Shown one piece after another: positions 1 through 7,311 of a stretch of 12,203 nucleotides of DNA. The stretch is from the NCBI GenBank assembly GCA_033764095.1, contig JANRJF010000438.1, positions 1 through 12,203 on the forward strand. Direction: 5' to 3'. Both the position numbers and the translations under genes were made by a program. How positions within the stretch are numbered: position 1 is the first letter of the stretch; each line of letters starts with the position of its first letter. Under the pieces are notes generated by a model. The model was given only the letters and a program-made list of their open reading frames with translations. It had not been told where the DNA came from and ran no database searches. Source of the DNA: JBDTMT01 sp033764095 (GTDB taxonomy: Bacteria; Desulfobacterota; Binatia; HRBIN30; CADEER01).

Positions 1-3000
1 CGGGTCGAGGCGGCCGGCGCCGCCGGCGCAGAGGGCGGCGGCGCCGCGCGCATCGCGCTGCCCGCGTGGCGCGACCCGCTGGCGGCGCTCGCCGCCGCGG
101 ATGGGACGGTCGACCTCGCCGCCTTCGCCGACGCCGACCTGCTGGCGCGCGAGCGCGGCGTCGACGCGGTGCGCAGCGCCTTGCGCCGCCTGTTGCTCGG
201 CTACGATCGCCGCGCCGACATCGATGCGCCGGTCGAGGCGCTGCTCGCCGCGCCGCTGCCGGCGCAGGCGCCGCTCGAGCGGCTGGCGGAGCTGGCGGTG
301 CCGCTGCGCGAGGCGGTGCGCCTGTTCGCCGACACCGAGGCGCTGTTCGCCCGCCAACCGCAGCTCGCGCCGGACGGCGCGCTCGGCCCCTCGGCCGAAG
401 CCTGGTTGCGCCTCTACCTGCGCCAGCGCGCGGCGCGCGACGCCGGCCTGCCGGAGGCCTTCGCGGCGGCGCTGCGGCGCGCCCTCGCCCACTACGGCTG
501 CGGCGACCTGGCGCCCGGCGACGCGCTCGATCGCGCCCTGCTGCGCCTGTTCGCCGCCCAGCAGCGACGCGAGGATCGGCAGCGCGTCGTCGCCGCCGCG
601 CTGCGCTGGCTCACCCGCCTGGCGGGCGCCGGGGCGGCGTTCGACGACGACGCCGAGCTCGCCGAGGCGCTGAGCGCCTGCCTGGCGCTGCGCGGCCAGG
701 TGTCGGACGGCGTCGCCGACGCGGCGGCCGACGCCCGCTACGTCATCGTCGAGCGGCCGGGCATGCAGCGGCGCGCCGCCGCGGCGCTCGCCGAGGCGCT
801 GGCGCCGCTGGCGCAGCCCGACGCCCCGGCGATCGATCTCGACACCATGCAACGCCTCGCCGACAGCCCGCCGGAGGTGTTCGCGCGCGTCGCCGGGTGG
901 GCGCGCGACGGCGATGCCGCGCAACGCGACGTCGCCCTGCAGGCGTTGGTGCTGCGCCAGTACGTCCCGCTGGCGCCGCGCCATCGCCGCGCCGCCTGGG
1001 GCGCGGGCTGGAACGCGGTGCGCTTCGACGGCGGCACGCACGGCATCGTGCACGCGGCGCTCGCCGACGTCCGACACGCCGCCGACGCCGCCGCCGCGTT
1101 GGCCGCGGCGGCGGCGAGCGACGCGCCGGCGCTCTTCGAGCTGCTGGTGCCGGTGGACGAGCCGCTCGACGCGGCGACGCTGCGCGGACTGGCGGCGCCA
1201 CTGCTGGCGGCGGCGCCGGCCGGCGCGCGCCGCGTCTGCGTCACCGCCCTGGCAGCCGACGGCGGGCGCCAGCATCACACCGCCAGCCGTGCCGGCGAGC
1301 GCTGGGTGGCGCGCGACGACCTGCTCGGCCTGCACCCCGAGACCGCGCGCCGACTGGCGCTCGAGCGGCTCGCCGACTTCGAGCTCGAGCGGCTCGACAG
1401 CGGCGAGGGCCTGTACGCGTTCTACGGCCGCAGCCGCAGCGCGCCGAACGACGAACGCATCTTCGTCCTCGCCGAGGTGCGCGCGGCGCTGCCCGGCGCG
1501 CAGGGCGCGCTGCACGAACCCGCCTTCGTGCACGCCTTCGCCGAGGCGGTGCGCGCGCTGCGCGCCATCCGCGGCGAGCGCGACCGCTGGCGGCGGCTGC
1601 ACTGGAACCGCATCACGCTGGTGGTGCGCCCCGCCCTGTACCTGCTGCCGGCGACGCTCGACCGGCTGATCGAGCAGCTGGCGCCGGCGACGCGCCATCT
1701 CGGGCTGGAGAAGATCGTCGTCCGCCTGCTGCTGCGCGAGCGACCGGACGGCGGCGGCGAAACGGCGCGCGAGCTGGTGGTCGAGCCCACCGCCGGCGGC
1801 GCGGTGGAGGTCGCCTGGCGCGACCCGCACCGCGCCGTCCTGCGCCCGGCGAGCGCGGTCGAGCAACGCATCGCCGAGGCGCGGCGGCGCGGCCTGGTGC
1901 ATCCCGCCGAGGCGGTGCGCCTGTTCACCGCGGCGCCGGGGGCGCACTTCGAGGAGCTCGACCTGGGCCCCGGCGGCACCGCCGTGTCGGTCGATGGGCG
2001 GCCACCCGGTGGGCACACCGGCGCCATCGTCTTCGGCCTCATCACGCGGCCGACCGACAAGCATCCCGAGGGCATGACGCGGGTGCTGCTGCTCAGCGAT
2101 CCGACGCGCGAGCTCGGCGCGCTCGCCGCGCCGGAGTGCGACCGCATCGTCGCGGCGCTCGACCTCGCCGCGGCGCGCGACCTGCCGGTCGAATGGGTCG
2201 CCACCTCGGCCGGGGCGCGCATCGCGATGGACAGCGGCACCGAGAACCTCGACGCCACCGCCCGGGTCGTGCGGCGCATCGTCCAGTTCACCGATGCCGG
2301 CGGCGCCCTGCACGTCATCGTCGCCGGCGTCAACGTCGGCGCGCAGAGCTACTTCGACGCGCTCGCCACCATGGGGCCGACGACGCGCGGCATCCTCATC
2401 ATGCTCGCCGGCGCGGCGATGGTGCTCACCGGCCGCCTGGCGCTGGAGGCCTCGGGCGGCGTCGCGGCCGAGGACGAGACCGCGATCGGCGGCTTCGACC
2501 GCATCATGGGGCCGAGCGGCCAGGCGCAGTACTACGCGCGCGACCTCGCCGCGGCGCACGCGCTGCTGCTCGAGCACTACCGCTTCACCTACCGCGCGCC
2601 GGGCGAGCCGCACCCGCGCCGTCACCCGAGCAGCGATCCGCCCGACCGCTCGATCGCCACGGCGCCCTACCCGGCCGACGATCCGAACGGCTTTGCCACG
2701 GTCGGCGAGATCGTCGGCGACGCGACCAACCCCGGCCGCAAGCGGCCGTTCGCCATGCGGCCGGTGCTGCGCGCGCTGATCGACCAGGACGGCGGCTGGC
2801 TGGAGCGGTGGGCGGCGTTGGCCGGCGGCGAGACGGCGATCGTCGGCGACGCGCACCTCGGCGGCCACGCGGTGTGTGTGATCGGCATCGAGAGCCAGCC
2901 GATCCCGCGGCTCGGCCCGCGCGCGGTGGACGGTCCAACGGAATGGAGCGCCGGCACGCTGTTCCCGCTCGCCGCGAAGAAGATCGCACGGGCGCTGTCC

Positions 3001-3576
3001 GCCGCCAGCGGCGTACGCCCGGCGGTGATCGTCGCGACGCTGGCCGGCTTCGACGGCTCGCCGGAGTCGATGCGCACGCTGCAGCTCGAGCACGGTGCCG
3101 CCATCGCCCGCGCCGTGGTGCAGTTCGATGGTCCGCTGCTGTTCGCGGTCGTCTCGCGCTACCACGGCGGCGCCTACGTGGTGTTCTCGCGCGCACTCAA
3201 CGACCAGCTGCATGCGGTCGCGCTGGAGGGCGCCTATGCCTCGGTGATCGGCGGCAGCGCCGCCGCCACCGCCGTGTTCGGCCGCGAGGTGCGCGCCCGG
3301 GCCGACGCCGATCCACGCCTGCGCGCGCTGCGCGAGGCGCTGGTGCGGGCGCGCGACCCGCGACGGACTGCGGCGCTGGAGGCCGAGCTGGCGGCGCTGC
3401 GCGAGCAGGTGACGCTCGAGCAGCACGGCGAGGTGGCACGCGAGTTCGACGCCGTGCACACCGTCGAGCGCGCCCGCGCCGTCGGCTCGCTCGACGCCAT
3501 CGTCGGCCCCGCCGCCCTGCGTCCGCACCTGATCGCGCGGCTCGACGCCTGGCGGGCGGGAGACGGCGGGCGCTGA
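1..3576 (+). CDS. C-terminal part of a single-chain acetyl/propionyl-CoA carboxylase (carboxyltransferase), 5' truncated
   Basis: The frame is open from base 1 to the TGA at 3574-3576, giving 1191 visible residues; the start lies off the left edge. Residues about 674-880 form the N-half of a carboxyltransferase, with ATSAGARIAMDSGTEN near 735, AGVNVGAQSYFDALATM near 775 and GGFDRIMGPSGQAQY near 830. Residues about 900-1110 form the C-half, with GTLFPLAAKKIARAL near 985, LAGFDGSPESMRTLQLE near 1014, SRYHGGAYVVFS near 1050 and EGAYASVIGGSAAA near 1076. The preceding 650 residues, very rich in Ala and Arg, include HWNRITLVVRP near 534 and RRRGLVHPAEAVRLFT near 627, and resemble the central region of eukaryote-like fused carboxylases. 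No biotinyl MKM motif is visible, so biotin carboxylase and biotin carrier domains are inferred upstream; known enzymes of this layout are roughly 1800 residues. The reaction is transfer of carboxyl from biotin to acetyl-CoA or another acyl-CoA in the cytoplasm. Substrate specificity cannot be read here. Confidence 0.9.
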   Translation, partial: RVEAAGAAGAEGGGAARIALPAWRDPLAALAAADGTVDLAAFADADLLARERGVDAVRSALRRLLLGYDRRADIDAPVEALLAAPLPAQAPLERLAELAVPLREAVRLFADTEALFARQPQLAPDGALGPSAEAWLRLYLRQRAARDAGLPEAFAAALRRALAHYGCGDLAPGDALDRALLRLFAAQQRREDRQRVVAAALRWLTRLAGAGAAFDDDAELAEALSACLALRGQVSDGVADAAADARYVIVERPGMQRRAAAALAEALAPLAQPDAPAIDLDTMQRLADSPPEVFARVAGWARDGDAAQRDVALQALVLRQYVPLAPRHRRAAWGAGWNAVRFDGGTHGIVHAALADVRHAADAAAALAAAAASDAPALFELLVPVDEPLDAATLRGLAAPLLAAAPAGARRVCVTALAADGGRQHHTASRAGERWVARDDLLGLHPETARRLALERLADFELERLDSGEGLYAFYGRSRSAPNDERIFVLAEVRAALPGAQGALHEPAFVHAFAEAVRALRAIRGERDRWRRLHWNRITLVVRPALYLLPATLDRLIEQLAPATRHLGLEKIVVRLLLRERPDGGGETARELVVEPTAGGAVEVAWRDPHRAVLRPASAVEQRIAEARRRGLVHPAEAVRLFTAAPGAHFEELDLGPGGTAVSVDGRPPGGHTGAIVFGLITRPTDKHPEGMTRVLLLSDPTRELGALAAPECDRIVAALDLAAARDLPVEWVATSAGARIAMDSGTENLDATARVVRRIVQFTDAGGALHVIVAGVNVGAQSYFDALATMGPTTRGILIMLAGAAMVLTGRLALEASGGVAAEDETAIGGFDRIMGPSGQAQYYARDLAAAHALLLEHYRFTYRAPGEPHPRRHPSSDPPDRSIATAPYPADDPNGFATVGEIVGDATNPGRKRPFAMRPVLRALIDQDGGWLERWAALAGGETAIVGDAHLGGHAVCVIGIESQPIPRLGPRAVDGPTEWSAGTLFPLAAKKIARALSAASGVRPAVIVATLAGFDGSPESMRTLQLEHGAAIARAVVQFDGPLLFAVVSRYHGGAYVVFSRALNDQLHAVALEGAYASVIGGSAAATAVFGREVRARADADPRLRALREALVRARDPRRTAALEAELAALREQVTLEQHGEVAREFDAVHTVERARAVGSLDAIVGPAALRPHLIARLDAWRAGDGGR

Positions 3577-3628
3577 CGCGAGTCGCCGTGGAGCGCCCGG
3601 CGCGTCTGTGCTATGGCGCCGCGGCGGG

Positions 3629-4093
3629 ATGGCAGCGCGTCGGGCGTGGGGCCGGGGATTGGCGACGGCCGTGGTGGTGCTGGTGAGCGCGGCGCCGCTG
3701 CTGGCGTGCAACGGAGCCGCCGATTGTGCCGGCGGCGAGATCTGCGTCCGGCCGAGCGGCCAATGCGCCGCGCCCGGCACCTGCCGGTCGCCGAACTTCG
3801 ACTGCCCCGCCCTGTGGGATCCGGCGTGCGGCTGCGACGGTCGCAGCTACATCTCGCCCTGCGACGCCGAGCGGTCCGGCGCCAGCATCGCGCATCGCGG
3901 CAGTTGTTGCGTGGGCGCCTGCAACGCGCTCGACCGGGTGACGGTCAGCGATCTCGCCTACGGTGTCGCGGTCGGGCTCGGCACGCTGCGCGGCGTCTGC
4001 CAGAGCTTCGACCGCGATCAGAACCAGCGCGTCACCATCGACGAGCTGACCGCGGCGGTGCGCAACGCGATGCGCGGTTGCGGCGCGCCGTGA
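3629..4093 (+). CDS. Small lipoprotein with Kazal-like domain and C-terminal EF-hand (dockerin-like) module
   Basis: This is a 154-residue exported protein. Residues 1-26 form a signal peptide (Arg-rich start, hydrophobic 11-25) ending in the lipobox LLAC, so Cys27 is probably lipidated. Residues about 59-93 match the Kazal pattern CPALWDPACGCDGRSY...C...GSC, a fold known for serine-protease inhibition but also found in non-inhibitory extracellular proteins. Residues about 94-151 form the module seen in three other genes here: a degenerate first loop (CVGACNALDRVTVSDL) and a good second EF-hand loop, D128-R-D130-Q-N132 with E139. I chose ATG 3629 because it gives a compact signal peptide; an in-frame GTG at 3608 would add seven residues. 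It starts about 50 bases after the carboxylase stop, so co-transcription is possible but no functional link is evident. The next gene is convergent. An inhibitor role is inference. Confidence 0.8.
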   Translation: MAARRAWGRGLATAVVVLVSAAPLLACNGAADCAGGEICVRPSGQCAAPGTCRSPNFDCPALWDPACGCDGRSYISPCDAERSGASIAHRGSCCVGACNALDRVTVSDLAYGVAVGLGTLRGVCQSFDRDQNQRVTIDELTAAVRNAMRGCGAP

Positions 4094-4191
4094 GCCGCGC
4101 GCCGCGTCAGCCAAGTAGACCCCGGGACCGGAGCGGGTGACGGCCCCCCGCCCCGAATCCCGGCGTCATGCGCGTCGCCGATCCGGTTCCC

Positions 4192-4794
4192 TTACGGGCA
4201 GCCGGCCTCCCCAGACGCGCAGTCTGGTGACTTCCCCAGGATGTTCACGCCGAAGGTCGCGATCTTGCGCTCCGGCACGCCGACGAAGCCGCCTTCGAAC
4301 ACCTCGACATTGAGGTTCTGGATGTTCTGGCTGACGTCGGAGCATTGCGGATCGGTGAAGTCGATGAAGAACAGGTTGCCCTTGCAGTTGGCGGTGCCGG
4401 CCAGCGACGGGACACAGTTCATCGTCGAGGTCGCGAACGGTCCACTGGTGGAGGTGTTGGCCAGGGCACAGGCGGCGTTCAGGTCGGCGCCGTAGAAGGT
4501 GGTGCCGCTCAGCCGCGCCTCGAGAAACGCCGGCAGCGCCGGACCGCCGAGGCGGGTGAGCGAGTTCAGGCGGATGTTGCCGATCTTACGGTTGGACACC
4601 AGTTTCGGCTGCTTGCCGCGCTTGAGCAGCATCGAGCCGCCCTGGAAGGTGAAGAACGGGTTGCACGGGCCGGTGGTGCAGTAGGCACGCGACAGACGCA
4701 TGCGGCTGGTCGCGGTGTTGCGCGTCTGCGCATCAGCCGCGGAGACCGCTCCAACCAGCACGAGCGCGACCGCGACGCCAATGGCTCTCTTCAT
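4192..4794 (-). CDS. Secreted protein of unknown function
   Basis: This 200-residue protein has a clear Sec signal peptide: MKR, a hydrophobic stretch to about residue 18, and cleavage likely after ADA at 22. The mature part contains several Cys (YCTTGPCNPFF near 40, then NAAC, NC, NC, QC, DC and the C-terminal GCP), consistent with disulfides in the periplasm or outside the cell. A basic patch (LLKRGKQPKLVSNRK, about 57-71) precedes a segment that looks beta-rich, ending in VEVFEGGFVGVPERK and a short VNILG strand. I recognise no domain. ATG 4794 is supported by a strong Shine-Dalgarno, AGGGGGG, four bases upstream. It is convergent with the Kazal lipoprotein gene and follows the small Cys-rich gene at 5258-4899 on the same strand after 104 bases, so the two could be co-transcribed. 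It lacks the EF-hand module of the other exported proteins here. Confidence 0.75.
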   Translation of the reverse strand: MKRAIGVAVALVLVGAVSAADAQTRNTATSRMRLSRAYCTTGPCNPFFTFQGGSMLLKRGKQPKLVSNRKIGNIRLNSLTRLGGPALPAFLEARLSGTTFYGADLNAACALANTSTSGPFATSTMNCVPSLAGTANCKGNLFFIDFTDPQCSDVSQNIQNLNVEVFEGGFVGVPERKIATFGVNILGKSPDCASGEAGCP

Positions 4795-4898
4795 ATAGCC
4801 CCCCTGAAAATCCCCGAGCGCCTGAGATCCGGTGCAGACCCTCGCACAGCCCTTCGCACTTTTTCAAGGAAACTTTTGCCGTTGCCTGCGGCCACGGC

Positions 4899-5258
4899 TC
4901 ATTCGTCGTCGTCGGAGGTGTTGTCGCCACCCTGGGTGGAGTCGTCGATGTCGGGCAGGCCCTGGGCGTCGCTGTCCATGCTCCAGAAGGCCGCCTCGCA
5001 GGCGCAGAGCGCCTGCTTCGGGGTCAGATCGCCCACCGCCACCCAGCTGCCGGAGCCGGCCAGGTCGCCGGCCAGGTCGCGGCACTTCTCGACGCTGCAG
5101 ACGCGCGTGTCCTTGTGCACCATGATCTTCTGGTACGCCTGCCAGCAGAGCGGGCTCATGCCCGCACACATCGCCGGGCTGCACGATTCCGCCGAAGCGC
5201 CGCCGGCGCCGAGCAGCAGGGCAGCCGCGAGGGCCATTCCAACCGCGATTCGTCCCAT
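4899..5258 (-). CDS. Small secreted Cys-rich protein with acidic C-terminal tail
   Basis: The reading frame is open further upstream, but the start is ATG 5258: it gives a textbook signal peptide (MGR, hydrophobic 4-20, cleavage after ASA near residue 25) and has a purine-rich GAGGTAGGGAA just upstream. The product is 119 residues. The mature protein has seven Cys: three in ESCSPAMCAGMSPLC, two in VCSVEKC and a CAC pair. They lie within about 60 residues, suggesting a disulfide-stabilised helical fold. The last 25 residues are strongly acidic (DSDAQGLPDIDDS ... SDDDE), which could bind cations or be disordered. I do not recognise the family. It is divergent from surE with 94 bases between the starts, and the 4192-4794 gene follows on the same strand. 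Confidence 0.7.
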   Translation of the reverse strand: MGRIAVGMALAAALLLGAGGASAESCSPAMCAGMSPLCWQAYQKIMVHKDTRVCSVEKCRDLAGDLAGSGSWVAVGDLTPKQALCACEAAFWSMDSDAQGLPDIDDSTQGGDNTSDDDE

Positions 5259-5282
5259 CTTCCCTACCTCGTTGAGCTGTGG

Positions 5283-5297
5283 CTCGCGCAGCGCGAG
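5283..5297. promoter_or_regulatory. Inverted repeat in the surE divergent intergenic region (possible operator)
   Basis: A perfect 7-base inverted repeat, CTCGCGC-A-GCGCGAG, sits midway between the starts of surE and the divergent small secreted gene. It could be a protein-binding site, but GC-rich DNA produces such repeats by chance and I see no convincing -10/-35 pair beside it. Confidence 0.25.
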
Positions 5298-5352
5298 ACG
5301 TGAGAGGCGCACTATCGCATTCGGCGGCGGGAGCGGGCAAAGGCGAGGCAGC

Positions 5353-6051
5353 ATGCGGATCATCGTGACCAACGACGACGGTATCGACGCGCCCGGGCTG
5401 GCGGCGCTGCGGGCGGCGGTCGCGCCGCTCGGCACGCCGCTGATCGTCGCCCCGTCCGGCGCCCAATCAGGCGTCGGCCATCAGGTGACGACCGACGGCG
5501 AGATCTGGGTCGATGCGCTGCCCGCGCAGCGCTGGCGCGTCGCCGGCACGCCGGCCGACTGCGCCCGCCTGGCGCTCACCGAGTTGGCCCCGGGCGCCGA
5601 CTGGCTGGTGAGCGGCATCAACCAGGGCGGCAATCTGGGCGCCGACATCTACACCTCGGGCACCGTCGCGGCGGTACGCGAGGCGGCGCTGCTCGGCGTC
5701 CCCGCGATCGCCGTGTCGCACTACGTCGCGCGCGGCGCGACCGTGGACTGGAGCCTGGCGACCCGGCGCGTCGCGCCGGTGCTGCGCGACCTGCTGGCGC
5801 GGCCGCTCGACGCCGGGCACTTCTGGAACGTCAACCTGCCCCACCCGCCGGGTGACGCGGCGACCCTGCCGGTGATGTTCTGCGGGCTCGACACGCGTCC
5901 GCACGGCGTACGCTACCGGCGTGACGGCCAGCGCTTCGCCTACATCGGCGACTATCACGCACGGCCGCGCCAGCCTGGCCGCGACGTCGACGTGTGCATG
6001 GGCGGCGCCATCGCGGTGACCAAGGTCACGCTGGAGATCGCCGCCGACTGA
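5353..6051 (+). CDS. surE: 5'/3'-nucleotidase SurE
   Basis: SurE is a metal-dependent phosphatase that hydrolyses nucleoside monophosphates (and polyphosphate in some species); it is linked to stationary-phase survival and is usually cytoplasmic. The 232-residue product has the family hallmarks in order: NDDGIDAPGL at 7-16 with metal ligands D8 and D9, S39 in QSGVGHQ, GTPADC at 65-70, VSGINQGGNLG at 86-96 with the metal-binding N90, and YTSGTV at 100-105. The length is slightly below the usual 245-260. ATG 5353 was chosen because the protein begins exactly at the conserved MRIIVTNDDG; a GAGG four bases upstream can serve as ribosome-binding site, although the frame stays open far upstream. 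In many proteobacteria surE lies beside pcm and nlpD, but here it stands alone among exported-protein genes. It probably ends at the hairpin at 6056-6091. Confidence 0.95.
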   Translation: MRIIVTNDDGIDAPGLAALRAAVAPLGTPLIVAPSGAQSGVGHQVTTDGEIWVDALPAQRWRVAGTPADCARLALTELAPGADWLVSGINQGGNLGADIYTSGTVAAVREAALLGVPAIAVSHYVARGATVDWSLATRRVAPVLRDLLARPLDAGHFWNVNLPHPPGDAATLPVMFCGLDTRPHGVRYRRDGQRFAYIGDYHARPRQPGRDVDVCMGGAIAVTKVTLEIAAD

Positions 6052-6055
6052 AGGT

Positions 6056-6091
6056 GGATCGGCGCGGCGACAGGAGCCGCCGCGCCGATCC
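6056..6091. terminator. Hairpin shared by convergent genes (probable bidirectional terminator)
   Basis: A perfect 14-bp stem (GGATCGGCGCGGCG paired with its complement) with an 8-base loop fills most of the 60-base gap between the surE stop and the stop of the 6112-7053 gene. It begins 4 bases after surE and ends 20 bases from the other stop. No U-tract follows on either strand, so it is not a classical intrinsic terminator. In a GC-rich genome it could still stop polymerase or protect both 3' ends. Confidence 0.65.
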
Positions 6092-6111
6092 GAGGTGGTG
6101 GCGCGTCGCGC

Positions 6112-7053
6112 CTACTGCGCTTCACCGAGGCGGAAGACGTTCGACACGTCGCCGATCGGCGCCTGCGTCGCCGGCGCCGGGGCGGCCAGCATGCCGGCCT
6201 TCGAGGTCTCCCAGTCGTCGCAGTCGAACGGCTCGCCGTCGACTTCCAGGTTCAGGTTCCCCTTGTCGGAGATGGCGGTGGTGGTAGTGAACGGGAAGGT
6301 CTGCAGCGGGTTCTCGTAGGTCACCTCGTTGCACGGCTTGCCGTAGTCGGGGCTGTCCAGCCCGACCAGCTGGTAGAGCACCGGGATCAGCAGGTTGCCG
6401 TCGCCGGGGCCGGACGGACCACCCAGGCCGGTGGTGACCTCGAACGGGAAGCCGACGTCGCCCGCCGGCTGGAAGCCGCGCGTGTCGTACGGCGGGCCCT
6501 GCCCGTCGCCGCAGTACATGCTACCGGCGCTGTCCTCCGCCTTGAGGATGAAGCAGAGGTAGCTGCCGTCGACGACGCCGATGCGCAGCGTCACGTCCTC
6601 TTTCAGCGACAGCGGCGCGACGCCGCTCGCGTCGGGATTGCCGAGCACCAGGGTGAGCGGCCCCTCGCTGAAGCCATCCGACGCGTTGGCGCCGCTCAGG
6701 CCGGAGGTGAACAGACCGGTGCGCGTCGAGTCCGGCGTCGCCAGCAGCTCGCCGGGTTCGATGGTGAAGACCCGCTCGCGTCCCGGCGTCACCGTCGGAC
6801 ACATGCCGAGCGCGTTGTTGACCGCCGTGATCAGCTCGTTGATGCCGACCTCGCCGTTGCCGTCCGCGTCGAACGACGGACACGCCGACAGCGGCGTCGC
6901 GCCGAGCGCGATGTTCACACCGATGATCAGCTCGTTGATCGCCACCATGTTGTCGCCGTTGCAGTCGCCAATGCAGACGGCGCGCGCCGACGAGGCGTAC
7001 CCGACGCATGCCATGGCCACTGCAACCGCCCACGTTGCCGCTGAGTGCCGCAT
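6112..7053 (-). CDS. Secreted protein with N-terminal EF-hand pair (dockerin-like) and domain of unknown function
   Basis: This is a 313-residue exported protein. ATG 7053 gives a signal peptide (1-25, ending SARA) and has a strong Shine-Dalgarno, GGGAGGG, upstream; the frame stays open to an ATG at 7296, but that extension would bury the signal peptide. Residues 27-85 form a full EF-hand pair: CIGDCNGDNMVAINELI, with loop D30-x-N32-x-D34 and E41, then a second loop D62-A-D64-G-N66 with E73, closing ALGMCP. Residues about 95-313 form a beta-rich domain with GSYLCFILKAED near 163-174 and ISDKGNLNLEVDGEPF at 261-276. Both motifs recur in the neighbouring gene at 7312-7989, so the two are paralogues. 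Calcium binding is inferred from the loop residues. The gene lies 258 bases downstream of its paralogue on the same strand, separated by two strong hairpins. Function is unknown. Confidence 0.8.
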   Translation of the reverse strand: MRHSAATWAVAVAMACVGYASSARAVCIGDCNGDNMVAINELIIGVNIALGATPLSACPSFDADGNGEVGINELITAVNNALGMCPTVTPGRERVFTIEPGELLATPDSTRTGLFTSGLSGANASDGFSEGPLTLVLGNPDASGVAPLSLKEDVTLRIGVVDGSYLCFILKAEDSAGSMYCGDGQGPPYDTRGFQPAGDVGFPFEVTTGLGGPSGPGDGNLLIPVLYQLVGLDSPDYGKPCNEVTYENPLQTFPFTTTTAISDKGNLNLEVDGEPFDCDDWETSKAGMLAAPAPATQAPIGDVSNVFRLGEAQ

Positions 7054-7171
7054 CTGAAATCCCTCCCGGCGCCCGCTGTTGTCAGACGCCGATCCAAAGT
7101 TCAACCGAATTCGGGCGTTTGATCCAGACGCGTCCGCGGCCCGTGCGACGGAGGCGTGGAGCCCAGAAGGT

Positions 7172-7240
7172 GCGAAAGCCCCGGTGGGCGCCGGGGCCTT
7201 CGCGGCGGCAACTTCCCCCGGCTTTGGGGAAAGCCGGGGA
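7172..7240 (-). other. Tandem RNA hairpins between the two paralogous secreted-protein genes
   Basis: Two adjacent strong stems lie between the paralogue stop (7312) and the next start (7053). The first spans 7172-7184 and 7191-7203: 13 pairs with a 6-base loop, one of them G-U in minus-strand RNA but an A-C mismatch in plus-strand RNA. The second spans 7216-7225 and 7230-7239: 10 perfect pairs with a 4-base loop, extended by a U-G pair (7215/7240) only in minus-strand RNA. Both wobble positions therefore favour transcription on the minus strand, the direction of both genes. Roles to consider are a terminator or 3' end for the upstream gene, a structured leader for the downstream gene, or an intergenic repeat. 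I match it to no known riboswitch, and no U-tract follows. Confidence 0.55.
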
Positions 7241-7311
7241 CCAAACAAAGAAGGAAGAATCTCCTCATCCGTACGAGCGGGGTGCGGCTTAGTCAACGCA
7301 TTTCTTCGCGC

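Noticed and set aside
66..3686. A 1206-residue open frame on the plus strand.
   Set aside because: It is a +2-shifted shadow of the carboxylase: almost entirely Arg, Ala, Gly and Pro, with no domain, while the overlapping frame has clear carboxyltransferase motifs.
3611..4114. A 167-residue minus-strand frame opposite the Kazal lipoprotein.
   Set aside because: The plus-strand frame has a signal peptide, lipobox, Kazal Cys pattern and EF-hand; the minus frame has none of these.
4345..5352. An open frame continuous with surE upstream.
   Set aside because: It is antisense to two better-supported genes, and SurE homologues start at the NDDG-containing N-terminus.
7141..7260. A known riboswitch such as cyclic-di-GMP type I.
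   Set aside because: I looked for the conserved GCAAACC / GAAA / GGGACGCAAAGCC elements on both strands and did not find them in the right arrangement.
7054..7296. An in-frame upstream start (ATG 7296) adding 81 residues to the 6112-7053 protein.
   Set aside because: It would place the signal peptide internally and run through the hairpin region; ATG 7053 has a strong Shine-Dalgarno.
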